Assembly: GCA_040878345.1 (NCBI GenBank)
Contig: JBBDML010000009.1
Location: 62,001-126,000 of the forward strand
Source: ZC4RG35 sp040878345
GTDB lineage: Bacteria > Actinomycetota > Acidimicrobiia > Spongiisociales > ZC4RG35
Reading direction: 5' to 3'
Length of the DNA: 64,000 nucleotides
Position numbers and translations under genes: made by a program. Each line of letters starts with the position of its first letter. Positions within the stretch are counted from its first letter, which is position 1. The notes below the pieces were generated by a model. The model was not told where the DNA came from. It saw only the letters and a program-made list of their open reading frames with translations, and made no database searches. This document shows, piece after piece, positions 51,014 to 58,886 of the stretch.

Positions 51014-51238
51014 ATGTCGCGCGTCAACGTGTACCTACCGGACGATCTTGCCGAGGAGGCGAAAAAGGCCGGGCTCAACATCTCGAACCTGACCCAGGAA
51101 GCCATTCGCAGCTCCCTCGCGGCCCAAGACCTCACACGATGGCAACAGCGAGTCTCCGAACTCGAACCCCTCAGGATCAGCCACGCCAAGGTCACCGAAG
51201 CCGTGGAGTCCGCCAAGGACGAGCTCGAGAGTGGCTGA
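51014..51238 (+). CDS. VapB-type ribbon-helix-helix antitoxin
   Basis: This 74-residue protein has an N-terminal RHH domain (SRVNVYLPDDLAEEAKKAGL, NISNLTQEAIRSSL), which dimerises and binds operator DNA, and an acidic C-terminal tail likely to mask the toxin. ATG at 51014 is chosen over the frame starting at 50975 because the promoter runs up to this codon. It overlaps the toxin gene by eight bases. Confidence 0.82.
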   Translation: MSRVNVYLPDDLAEEAKKAGLNISNLTQEAIRSSLAAQDLTRWQQRVSELEPLRISHAKVTEAVESAKDELESG

Positions 51239-51620
51239 GAGACTCGTCATCGATGCGTCGGCGATGGTCGACTACCTGGTCGACTCCCCCCTGGCGCCGC
51301 GCGTGGCCGACCGTATAAGAGACCGCGAAATCTTCGTGCCGGCCCACTTCGACGCTGAGATCCTCTCTGCCCTCGGCCGCCTGCAACGGAGCGGCGAGCT
51401 CAGTGAGGGCCAAGTCGAAGAGCGGCTAGCCCTGACAGCACAGGCCCCCTTCCATCGCCATCTCCTCGCTCCACTTCTACAGGGCGCTTGGGCACTCCAT
51501 GACAATGTTCGTCTCGTCGACGCCCTCTATATCGAACTGGCGAATCAAGTGGAGGCCACCATCATCACCACTGACGCCGGGATGTCGGCCGCATCGGTCA
51601 ACTCCGAACACGTCGCGTGA
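51231..51620 (+). CDS. VapC-type PIN-domain ribonuclease toxin
   Basis: This 129-residue PIN domain has its four acidic positions intact: Asp in LVIDASAMVDYL, Glu in DAEILSALGRL, Asp in VRLVDALYIELA and Asp in IITTDAGM. Such toxins cut tRNA or rRNA when freed from VapB. GTG at 51231 overlaps the antitoxin stop. No later gene is linked to it. Confidence 0.88.
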   Translation: MAERLVIDASAMVDYLVDSPLAPRVADRIRDREIFVPAHFDAEILSALGRLQRSGELSEGQVEERLALTAQAPFHRHLLAPLLQGAWALHDNVRLVDALYIELANQVEATIITTDAGMSAASVNSEHVA

Positions 51621-52320
51621 ACGAAAACGGGACGGGTTGGGCGTAGGAGGTCCGTTCTGTTAGGCGATTTCGGTGGTTAGGTGGCCGGCGCTAAACGAGG
51701 GTCAAACCTGGCTTAACATATCAAGAGCGTGTCCTTCGCCGACGATATGTCCCGACCGTTTGCACTCCAACGGACAGTGGGCGTACGTCCTCGGGCGGCA
51801 CGGACAAATCGGTCGTTCGATGCGCGTCGCTCTCGTCGCACTCTGGGCCAACCGGGTCGGGAGGAGATGGCCGGGTTGGCAGCGGACACCTCGTGTGTGA
51901 CCCACACCCATCCGGTTGCATTGCCGCCCACAGTGCTCCGCCGATGACTTCGATGCTTCGAGGTTGCTGTCCCCGGAGCGGACTTCGGGCGGCATGGTCG
52001 TGTTTTGGCGGTTTCGTGGCGAGGCGGGTGGTCGCGAGATTCGGCGCTTCCCTTCCTGTCCAGGCGATTGCAGGGTCGCAACCCGCTTTCCTGTGCATCT
52101 CGGCGAAATCCCGTCTTGAGGTCACCGACCGTCGAACGGCTGCAGTAGTACGTGTTTACGGTCAATGGTGTGCGGTCTGACCTCGCGCGGCCACCTGCCC
52201 TCTTCGAGTGCCGCGCCAAATCCCGAATGGGTCGAGTCTCGATCTGAAACAGCCTGATAGGGAACCGGGACGTGTGGCCACGTCCGGTTCGTCTCCCTTC
52301 CAGTCCGAAAGCGAAGAGAG
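51621..52320. other. About 700 bp with no convincing gene
   Basis: Open frames exist on both strands (for example 51721-52125 reverse, 51893-52180 forward), but their translations are rich in Pro, Arg, Ser and Cys with no recognisable motif and no ribosome site. Only a hairpin at 52263-52289 stands out. I cannot exclude an unrecognised RNA. Confidence 0.5.
52263..52289. terminator. Hairpin downstream of the enolase-superfamily gene
   Basis: AACCGG-(G)-ACGTG pairs with CACGT-CCGGTT, an 11-bp stem with one bulged base. It lies 32 bp beyond the stop of the leftward gene. No T-run follows on that strand, so factor-assisted termination is assumed. Confidence 0.45.
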
Positions 52321-53421
52321 CTAAGCGATCTCCAGGATCGGTGAGCCCAACTCCTCGAGTCGAGGGTCTACCCCGAGCCCGGGAGCGTCCGACGCCTTCA
52401 TCTCTCCCCCCTCGCGCCTGGGTGCCCCATCGGCCAATCGCCTGGTGACATACCCGTTGAGATCGGTCGAGGCGAACAGATGCCGCTCCGGCGTGGATTG
52501 GGCGAGGTGTGCCACGGCCGCGGTTGCGATGTCGCCACCGCAGGTGTCTTCGATGATGAGACCGAGACCCATCTCGACGCTGAGGTCGCGTGCTCGTGCC
52601 GCACGGGTCAACCCGCCAAACTTGCTGACCTTGATGTTGACCATGTCCATGGCGGAGTCGGCGTGCCCGCGAAGGAGTGCGTCGACCCCGTCGATGGACT
52701 CGTCGAGGATGAACGGCAATCGAGTCCGGCGACGGATGGAGAGGCACTGGTCCCAGCCCCGGCATGGCTGTTCCAGATAGACGTCGAGCCCTTGCAGTGC
52801 GTCGGCCACCCGAGCCGCTTGATGCTGGAGCCAGCCGCCGTTGGCATCGGCGATGAGGATCTCACCGGTACCGAGCACTTCGGCGACGGACAAGATCCGT
52901 TGAATGTCGACGTCGGGCTCACCTCCCACCTTCAACTGGAATCGGGAGTAGCCCTGGGAGCGATACTCGGTGACACGGGACGCCATGCGCTCCGCCGTGT
53001 CCTGGGAGATCGCCCTGTAGAGGGGGACCGAGGTGGCATCGCCCCCTCCAAGCAAGGTGCACACCGGCAACCCCGAGCTCTTGCCAAGGATGTCCCAGCA
53101 AGCCATGTCCAGCGCCGACTTGACGTACGGGTGGCCTCTCAAGATGGAGTCCATCTTCAGATTCAATGCGGTGACATTGGTTGCGACCTCCCCGATGAGA
53201 TACGGGGCGATGTGGGCAATGCCGGCGCGGACGCCTTCGGCGTAGGCGGGGAGATAGGTCGGTCCCAGGGGGCAGGATTCACCCCAACCGATGACATCTC
53301 CGTCGGTCTCGATGCGGACCAGGGTGCTGTCGAAAGCGTCGAGGACGCCACCTGACCAGGTGAAGGTGCCTTCCCCGAGTGGAAGATCGACCTGCCAGAC
53401 CGAGATACGCGTGATCTTCAT
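52321..53421 (-). CDS. Enolase-superfamily enzyme similar to hydroxyproline betaine 2-epimerase/cis-3-hydroxyproline dehydratase
   Basis: This 366-residue protein has a capping domain start (KITRISVWQVDLPLGEGTFT) and TLVRIETDGDVIGWGESCPL. The barrel carries Lys in FQLKVGGEP, Asp in IADANGGW, Glu in YLEQPC, acidic DESIDG and Lys in VNIKVSKFGGLT. The overall pattern resembles HpbD-type epimerases from memory, suggesting racemisation or dehydration of a proline-like or amino-acid derivative. ATG at 53421 is followed by the conserved start; the longer frame would read through the operator at 53443. It diverges from the SDR at 53502. Confidence 0.85.
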   Translation of the reverse strand: MKITRISVWQVDLPLGEGTFTWSGGVLDAFDSTLVRIETDGDVIGWGESCPLGPTYLPAYAEGVRAGIAHIAPYLIGEVATNVTALNLKMDSILRGHPYVKSALDMACWDILGKSSGLPVCTLLGGGDATSVPLYRAISQDTAERMASRVTEYRSQGYSRFQLKVGGEPDVDIQRILSVAEVLGTGEILIADANGGWLQHQAARVADALQGLDVYLEQPCRGWDQCLSIRRRTRLPFILDESIDGVDALLRGHADSAMDMVNIKVSKFGGLTRAARARDLSVEMGLGLIIEDTCGGDIATAAVAHLAQSTPERHLFASTDLNGYVTRRLADGAPRREGGEMKASDAPGLGVDPRLEELGSPILEIA

Positions 53422-53442
53422 GTGGGCCCCGAACAGCTCGCC

Positions 53443-53464
53443 CACAGTACCAGTTGGTACTGTG
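53443..53464. promoter_or_regulatory. TetR-type operator candidate, perfect 22-bp palindrome
   Basis: Two ten-base arms, CACAGTACCA and its exact complement, flank GT. The core fits AGTAC-N6-GTACT. It lies between the divergent enolase-superfamily gene (start 53421) and SDR gene (start 53502) and could control both. Confidence 0.7.
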
Positions 53465-53501
53465 AGGGGATGCTCGCCCCGCTCACCCCGGCAGAAATCC
53501 C

Positions 53502-54230
53502 ATGAAGGTGAGTCTGGTGACCGGGGCAGGCTCCGGAATCGGCGCCGCCACCGCTCGAGCATTGGGTCGCCGAGGCGACCAGGTGGTGTGCGTCGATGTC
53601 GACCCAGACCGGGTCGCCTCAGTCGCAGCCGAGATCGGCGGTGGGATATCGATGGTTCTCGACGTCACCTCCAAAGAGCAGACCGACGCGGTGTTCCGAC
53701 AGACGATGGAGCAGTTCGGGCGCCTTGACGCAGTGGTCGCCTGTGCTGGGATCGAGGTGGGTGCCCCCGCCCTCGACTTGCGCGTCGACACTCTGAGACG
53801 GGTTCTCGAGGTCAACCTGGTCGCCGGTCTTCTCACCGCCCAGGCGGCAGCTCAGGCAATGCGCGATGGAGGGCGGGGAGGCTCGATAGTCCTCATCGGC
53901 TCGATCAATTCGCACATGGCCTTTCCCGGATCCACTGCGTACAGCGCGTCGAAAGGTGGTGTGCTGATGTTGGGGCGGGGGCTCGCCGTGGACCTGGCCC
54001 CGTTCGGGATCAGGGTCAATGTGATCGGGCCCGGAGTAACCAACACCCCTATGAGTGAGGCCAGTCTCGCCGATCCCGAACGCAGGGCCGCGTTGATGAG
54101 CCGTATCCCCCTCGGCCGCCCGGCCGAGCCCGAAGAGATCGCCGAAGTGGCTGTGTTCCTGACGTCGGACGCCGCCAGCTACATGACCGGAGCGTTCATA
54201 CCGGTAGACGGTGGGTGGTTGGCGAGCTGA
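53502..54230 (+). CDS. Short-chain dehydrogenase/reductase
   Basis: This 242-residue classical SDR has VTGAGSGIGAATARALG at the N-terminus, Asp at the end of the second strand (VCVDVDPDRVAS, favouring NAD), VVACAGIEVGAP, catalytic Ser in LIGSINSHMAFPG and YSASK. It oxidises or reduces a hydroxyl group. It sits downstream of the palindrome at 53443 and converges on the dehydrogenase gene ending at 54239. Confidence 0.9.
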   Translation: MKVSLVTGAGSGIGAATARALGRRGDQVVCVDVDPDRVASVAAEIGGGISMVLDVTSKEQTDAVFRQTMEQFGRLDAVVACAGIEVGAPALDLRVDTLRRVLEVNLVAGLLTAQAAAQAMRDGGRGGSIVLIGSINSHMAFPGSTAYSASKGGVLMLGRGLAVDLAPFGIRVNVIGPGVTNTPMSEASLADPERRAALMSRIPLGRPAEPEEIAEVAVFLTSDAASYMTGAFIPVDGGWLAS

Positions 54231-54238
54231 TCTGAAGC

Positions 54239-55297
54239 TCAGCCGGCACCGATGGCCACATCGACGATGTGGCGCTTCCCCCCGGTGCCCTCCCGCTCGA
54301 TTTCGGCGAGGACATCGGGAACATCTTCGAGTGCCACCGTCTTGCCCACCATAGGCGCCACGTCGAGCCGCCCCGACAAGTAGAGGGCGTTGCCCACGAT
54401 GAAGTCCTGTCGGGTAAAACCGAAGGTGGTGGTAAGTCTCACCTCTCGGCGGACGAACTCGCCTAGATAGTTCTCGAACCCGATGGCGGTCGGGCCGTCG
54501 CAGATTCCCATCAGCAAGGCCACTCCCCCAGGTCTGATTGCCCGGACCGTCAGATCGACACTCGAAACCTGGCCGGCCGTCTCGAAAGCGAAGTCAACCC
54601 CGTGGTCTGCCCCGGAAAGCGAGCGCACGATGTCCGCCACCTCTCCCGCCGCCAGCGAAGACGCGTTGACGGTGGCGTCTACCCAAGGCGCCACAGCCTC
54701 CAGCTGCGAGTCGCTGACGTCGACTGCGACCACCGTGGTGGCGCCGAAGGCACGGGCCACCTGACACACGGTGAATCCGATGCTCCCCGCTCCACTGACC
54801 AGCACCCGGCTCCCGGCGGTGATGCCCGCCCTGGTCACGGCGTGTACTGCAGCAGGCACGGCCGAACCGAGCATCACCGACTCCTCCAGGTTGATCTCGG
54901 CCGGCAACGGGAAGATGTTCGACTCGGGCACAATCACATATTCGGCGAACCCACCGTCGAGGTCGATCCCGAGATGCCTCATCCAGGGACAGATGCTGTC
55001 CTCGCCCCGGATGCACCACTCGCAAGCGCCACAGCCGACCACGGCGTCGGCGACCACCAGTGTGCCTGGATCCGGGCTGGCAGGCGAGTCGGACCGGACG
55101 ACCTCGCCGACTATCTCATGACCGAGAATCCGCGGGAAACCCCCGGTTTCCAGCATCCCTTTCGCCATCTGGGCGTGGAACAGCCCCAGCGCCGAAGCGA
55201 CGACTCGGAGCTGAGCCCAACCGGGTGGGGGCTCCGGGGCGGGTATCTCCTCGATCTCGAGCCGCCCGGGTGCGGTCATCAGCAAAGCGCGCATCAT
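54239..55297 (-). CDS. Zinc-type medium-chain dehydrogenase lacking the catalytic Cys
   Basis: This 352-residue MDR protein has the four structural-zinc Cys in GCGACEWCIRGEDSIC, GHEIVGEVV, and NAD-binding VLVSGAGSIGFTVCQVARAF. In the place of the catalytic zinc Cys (usually CGxD) it reads SALGLFHAQMAKG, so the catalytic site is altered. ATG at 55297 (second of a doublet in reverse) has GGAGGAG upstream. It follows the ATC-hydrolase-like gene by 41 bp and probably shares its promoter. Confidence 0.85.
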   Translation of the reverse strand: MMRALLMTAPGRLEIEEIPAPEPPPGWAQLRVVASALGLFHAQMAKGMLETGGFPRILGHEIVGEVVRSDSPASPDPGTLVVADAVVGCGACEWCIRGEDSICPWMRHLGIDLDGGFAEYVIVPESNIFPLPAEINLEESVMLGSAVPAAVHAVTRAGITAGSRVLVSGAGSIGFTVCQVARAFGATTVVAVDVSDSQLEAVAPWVDATVNASSLAAGEVADIVRSLSGADHGVDFAFETAGQVSSVDLTVRAIRPGGVALLMGICDGPTAIGFENYLGEFVRREVRLTTTFGFTRQDFIVGNALYLSGRLDVAPMVGKTVALEDVPDVLAEIEREGTGGKRHIVDVAIGAG

Positions 55298-55338
55298 GAC
55301 TCCTCCACCGTTACCAGTCTCGCGGCACCCGACGCCCG

Positions 55339-56010
55339 CTACTCGATGATGTCTTCGGTGTCGAGTTCCCAGATCAGCTCGGAGTAGAGGTCGCCTCCGG
55401 GGACCCAGTGTCTGCGCGAATACCTGACGTTGGGGTTGTAGGTCTGGACGATGAACTCGTCGAGATCGCAGTAGTTGGCAGAGAACTCGACGTCCGGGGA
55501 GTTGTCCCGGAGGTAGTCGCCGATCGGGCAATTGAGCCTGAGGACGTACTTCACCACGTTGCCGTGCTCGTCGTAATAGCGCTCAGTGTCGTACTTGGGG
55601 GACCAGCGGAAATAGCTCCAGAACTCCTCGAAGAAGTTGCCCAGGCTTAGCGGCTTTCCCTTCGCGCGGACCCTCTCTGCCATCAGCTTGCCCATCTCCT
55701 CGCCCTGTCGGCGACGGGCCCTGGCCACCGCTGCACGCCCCTCTTCGCGGCCGAGCTCGGTCTCGAACGCGTCGGCGAGAACCGAGAAGATCTTGGTCTT
55801 GGCATGAAATTCGGGTGTGTTCTGGTCCCATCCCTGTTGCACCGGGTCGGATGCTGCCATCTCGCGATACTTCTTCAGGTAGCGCTCCTGACCTTCGAGG
55901 TCGGTCTTGACCTTGGTCCTGGCGTATCGATCGCCTGGGACGTCCTCGACCGCGTCGGCCAGCTTCTTGAGCTCGGGGTGGGCGATTTCGACCCTGTGGT
56001 ATTCCGTCAT
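55339..56010 (-). CDS. ATC-hydrolase-like protein (L-2-amino-thiazoline-4-carboxylate hydrolase family)
   Basis: From ATG at 56010 (GGAGG upstream) this is a 223-residue protein. Its C-terminal half has NCPIGDYLRDNSPDVEFSAN, YCDLDEFIVQTYNPNVRY and PGGDLYSELIWELD, the Cys/Gly/Asp spacing of the ATC hydrolase family. That family includes the enzyme opening the thiazoline ring to S-carbamoyl-cysteine, but most members are uncharacterised. It lies under a weaker TetR-type site at 56054. Confidence 0.7.
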   Translation of the reverse strand: MTEYHRVEIAHPELKKLADAVEDVPGDRYARTKVKTDLEGQERYLKKYREMAASDPVQQGWDQNTPEFHAKTKIFSVLADAFETELGREEGRAAVARARRRQGEEMGKLMAERVRAKGKPLSLGNFFEEFWSYFRWSPKYDTERYYDEHGNVVKYVLRLNCPIGDYLRDNSPDVEFSANYCDLDEFIVQTYNPNVRYSRRHWVPGGDLYSELIWELDTEDIIE

Positions 56011-56053
56011 GTCGGCCTCACCTCCGCGAATTCGTCCTGGCCATCGGTCACCG

Positions 56054-56069
56054 AGTACCACTCAGTATC
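56054..56069. promoter_or_regulatory. Weaker TetR-type operator candidate
   Basis: AGTAC-N6-GTATC has one perfect half-site and a second with two mismatches. It lies 44 bp upstream of the ATC-hydrolase-like gene. Confidence 0.35.
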
Positions 56070-56117
56070 TACCACGCTAGCGGGCCGAGCAAGGAAACGA
56101 AACCGGGTCGAAGCGCC

Positions 56118-57044
56118 TCACGCCACGGGCGGCGGCACCGGCAGCGGGTTCGTCGACCGGCGTGTGGTCGCAACGACTGCTACGCCACCGATGACGAGTA
56201 CCAAGCCGACGAACTGAGAGAGGGAGAAGGTCTCCGCAAAGACGAGGAAGGCCCAAAGGACCGTCAACGCAGGCTCGAGGACAAGCATCATCGACGACTC
56301 CCAAGCCTCGATCTTGGGAAGCACGTAGGTGATGATCAACCATGCGATCACCTGGGCACTCACCGCCAGCGCGACCAGCCACCCGTGCGCCGGCCAAGAC
56401 GGCGTCAGGGAGAAGCCGTTGTCGATCGGGGCCAGAAGGAGAGCACCCGCAGCAGCCCCTGCGGTGGCGTCGAGCAGGATCCCTACCGGCGAGGCCCCGC
56501 CCCTCCCCGCCTGCCGGAGGATCAACAGGAATACGACGTAGAGGATTGCCATCCCCAACCCGACCAGCGCACCACGCACCGGGTCGTCACCAGCGACATC
56601 GGCCCCCACGACGCCGGAGATGAGTAGCACGCCAAACAGCACGACAGGAGCCGCACCGAGACCGAGCCTGCTGGGTCGCTGGCCGAGCAGCAACCAGCCG
56701 GCCCCCATCATGAACACGACGTGGGTGCTTCCGACCACGGTGGCCAAGCCGGCTCCCATCAACTCGATGGCGTAGTGCCACGCCGAGTTGTTGGCTGCAA
56801 GGACCACGCCGGCGACGAAGGCGAAGAAGCGGTGACGGCCGCTCCTCGCCGGACCTCTGGTTGCGAATCTCCGCACCACCAGCAAGATGGGCAGTGCGTA
56901 GAAGGCCCGAAAGAAGGCGACGGTCACCGGTGACTCAGCGGACAGTCGGACGAGTATCGCACCGAAGGAAACCGTGACGACAGCGACGAGCAACAGCCAG
57001 ATGTGCCTGTCGATCGTCCGGCTTGTTATCACCGGCTCAACCAA
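56118..57044 (-). CDS. EamA/DMT family transporter (second copy)
   Basis: This 308-residue protein has about ten hydrophobic segments in two EamA repeats (HIWLLLVAVVTVSFGAILVR; the second ends EAWESSMMLVLEPALTVLWA). It is likely a metabolite exporter. TTG at 57044 is the probable start. It lies 12 bp downstream of the VOC gene in a leftward operon. Confidence 0.85.
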   Translation of the reverse strand: MVEPVITSRTIDRHIWLLLVAVVTVSFGAILVRLSAESPVTVAFFRAFYALPILLVVRRFATRGPARSGRHRFFAFVAGVVLAANNSAWHYAIELMGAGLATVVGSTHVVFMMGAGWLLLGQRPSRLGLGAAPVVLFGVLLISGVVGADVAGDDPVRGALVGLGMAILYVVFLLILRQAGRGGASPVGILLDATAGAAAGALLLAPIDNGFSLTPSWPAHGWLVALAVSAQVIAWLIITYVLPKIEAWESSMMLVLEPALTVLWAFLVFAETFSLSQFVGLVLVIGGVAVVATTRRSTNPLPVPPPVA

Positions 57045-57056
57045 ATCGGGGTCGGT

Positions 57057-57533
57057 TCACTGCCAGTTGGAGCCGGTCTCGAAGAGCTCGAGAATTAGAC
57101 CGCCGACCGCCCGGGTGTCGACGTAGGCGAATCGGCCTCCATCGCTCAACTTGCCCTCGGAGATGACCTCGTACCCCAGCCCCGCCAACTCCTCGATGTC
57201 CCGCTCCAGGTTGTCGGTGTGAGCACAAATGTGCACCACTCCTTCGCCGTGCTCCTCGAGGAAATCGCCCTGGATCGTGCGCCCGGAAACCGGCTGAAGA
57301 AGCTCGAACTCGATGTTTCCCATTTGGGCGAGGCGCCCTTTGACCTTGGCCTCGGTGCTCGGCTCTCCATAGATCCTGCGTTCCACCGTGTGCGCCGACG
57401 GGCCTTCGACGAATGGCCCGATCCCCAGACGCTCATAGAAGGCAACCGCCTGGTCGAGATTCCGGACCACGACTCCCACCTGATAGGTCCGATCCCAGAG
57501 ACCCGATCTGGCCGTTCTCTCGCTACTCATCAC
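57057..57533 (-). CDS. VOC-superfamily (glyoxalase/methylmalonyl-CoA-epimerase-like) protein
   Basis: This 158-residue protein has two beta-alpha-beta-beta-beta modules: TYQVGVVVRNLDQAVAFYER, then IEFELLQPVSGRT, and GVVHICAHTDNLERDIEEL and YVDTRAVGGLILELFE. Metal ligand residues (His/Gln and Glu) occur at the expected strand positions. It is possibly an epimerase, isomerase or dioxygenase-like enzyme. It is divergent from the SnoaL-like gene, with a TetR-type palindrome between them. Confidence 0.82.
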   Translation of the reverse strand: MMSSERTARSGLWDRTYQVGVVVRNLDQAVAFYERLGIGPFVEGPSAHTVERRIYGEPSTEAKVKGRLAQMGNIEFELLQPVSGRTIQGDFLEEHGEGVVHICAHTDNLERDIEELAGLGYEVISEGKLSDGGRFAYVDTRAVGGLILELFETGSNWQ

Positions 57534-57554
57534 ACTCCCATCGATGTGCCGGCT

Positions 57555-57570
57555 AGTACTCCGGGGTACT
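57555..57570. promoter_or_regulatory. TetR-type operator candidate between VOC and SnoaL genes
   Basis: AGTACTCCGGGGTACT fits AGTAC-N6-GTACT exactly at the arms. It lies 22 bp upstream of the VOC start and 40 bp upstream of the SnoaL start at 57610. Confidence 0.68.
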
Positions 57571-57609
57571 CTACTGACCAGGTTTCGAGGAAACAGTGAC
57601 GAGCACCTG

Positions 57610-58071
57610 ATGGAACATGACCCGATGCGATTGGCAGACCGTCACGCCATTGGCGAGCTCTTCCATGCCTATGCCCGGCATTTCGACCGAAACGAGCCGG
57701 AGGCGATCGTCGCTTTGTTCACCGAGGACGCGACCGTCGATTACGGGCCCGAGGTGGCAACCGCTCACGGCATCGAGGAGGTCTTCGCCGGGATCAGCGA
57801 GGGTCTCGCCATCATCTTCGCCGCCACTAGTCACCATGTGAGCAACATCTCGATCGAGTTCGTCGACCCGGACCATGCCACCGCGGTCGCGTATGTGTAC
57901 GCATGGCACCGTTATCGGAATGGGGCCCCCGACAGCCACCTATGGGGTCAATACCACACCCGTGTATCCCGGCATGCCGACGAATGGAGGTTCGCCGAAT
58001 TGGTGCTCAAGGCGGCTGGGACCTCCAACTTCCACCGGGCGGAGATGCACTCGATCGGGAGACTTGGGTGA
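57610..58071 (+). CDS. SnoaL-like (SnoaL_4 type) protein
   Basis: This 153-residue NTF2-fold protein has ADRHAIGELFHAYARHFDRN, IVALFTEDATVDYGPEVATA, a TSHHVSNISIEFVDPDHATA strand and WGQYHTRVSRHADEWRFAEL. This is the usual layout of dehydratase, isomerase or hydroxylase-associated SnoaL proteins. ATG at 57610 is supported by the palindrome upstream; the longer frame from 57544 would cover it. The TetR gene follows after 55 bp. Confidence 0.8.
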   Translation: MEHDPMRLADRHAIGELFHAYARHFDRNEPEAIVALFTEDATVDYGPEVATAHGIEEVFAGISEGLAIIFAATSHHVSNISIEFVDPDHATAVAYVYAWHRYRNGAPDSHLWGQYHTRVSRHADEWRFAELVLKAAGTSNFHRAEMHSIGRLG

Positions 58072-58126
58072 GACCGCGACACACCCAAGGTCGGGCGCGG
58101 CCCGAGATTATCGTGCGGTCTACCCG

Positions 58127-58747
58127 ATGACCCCGAGAAAGCGTGATGGCGCCGCCATCGAGAGCAAGGTGCCCGAGCTCGACCACCCCAACGTGGACGG
58201 CGATCCCGTCCGTGACAACATCCTTCGCGTCACCCTGAGCCTGTTGGAGAGACTCGGCTATTCGGTCGTCACCACCGATCTGATCGCTGCCGAGGCGCAG
58301 GTGAGCAAGACGACGATCTACCGCCACTGGCGCACCAAACAGGAAGTTGTGGTGGACGCGATGCGTCTCCGACTCCCCAACCTCGACGTGCCCGAGCTTG
58401 GGTCTGCAGAAGAAGAGGTCCGCTGGATACTCGAGCACCGGCTCGAGGATTATCGCAACCCGGGGACGGCACGCCTGGTGGGGGGGTTGGTCGGAGCGGC
58501 GGTCTCCGACCATCGCCTGAAGGCGATCTTTGACGAATGGGTAGAAAACTTGAGCCGGGCCATCCGCCAGGTCATCCAGCGTGGGATCGCGCGCGGCGAC
58601 GTCAGACCGGACATCGACATATTCGCCCTGGAGACCCTGATCGCAGGGGTCGTCTCCCGCACCGTGATCCTGCAGAGGAGCTTCACCCAACCCACGATCG
58701 ACGAGATCGTCGGCTTGATCGCCACCGCCTTCTCCCCACCGGCATAA
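58127..58747 (+). CDS. TetR/AcrR-family transcriptional regulator
   Basis: ATG at 58127 gives 206 residues. The DNA-binding domain is at about residues 20-65: VRDNILRVTLSLLERLGYSV, then TDLIAAEAQVSKTTIYRHW. The ligand-binding C-terminal domain is helical (EWVENLSRAIRQVIQRGIAR). The open frame continues far upstream in SnoaL, which is not needed. Palindromes with AGTAC-N6-GTACT arms before at least three neighbouring transcription units make this the probable local repressor; the inducer is unknown. Confidence 0.9.
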   Translation: MTPRKRDGAAIESKVPELDHPNVDGDPVRDNILRVTLSLLERLGYSVVTTDLIAAEAQVSKTTIYRHWRTKQEVVVDAMRLRLPNLDVPELGSAEEEVRWILEHRLEDYRNPGTARLVGGLVGAAVSDHRLKAIFDEWVENLSRAIRQVIQRGIARGDVRPDIDIFALETLIAGVVSRTVILQRSFTQPTIDEIVGLIATAFSPPA

Positions 58748-58827
58748 TCCGCGTTCCTCATGCAGGGCGTCACGGATACGTGACGGAGTGCATTGCGAGT
58801 GCCATGTGTCGAGGGTCGGAGGCGCTC

Positions 58828-58843
58828 AGTACTGTGTAGTACA
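58828..58843. promoter_or_regulatory. TetR-type operator candidate upstream of the Rossmann/DapA/OCD operon
   Basis: AGTAC-TGTGTA-GTACA matches the AGTAC-N6-GTACT form with one mismatch. It lies 44 bp upstream of ATG at 58887. Confidence 0.6.
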
Positions 58844-58886
58844 CTGCGCTGCCAGGCATTTCGATGGTCAGTCAATCCCACGCCCG

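Noticed and set aside
51621..52320. Possible genes or structured RNA in the 700-bp gap
   Set aside because: No frame shows family motifs or a ribosome site, and I found no known RNA signature such as tmRNA, RNase P or SRP RNA.
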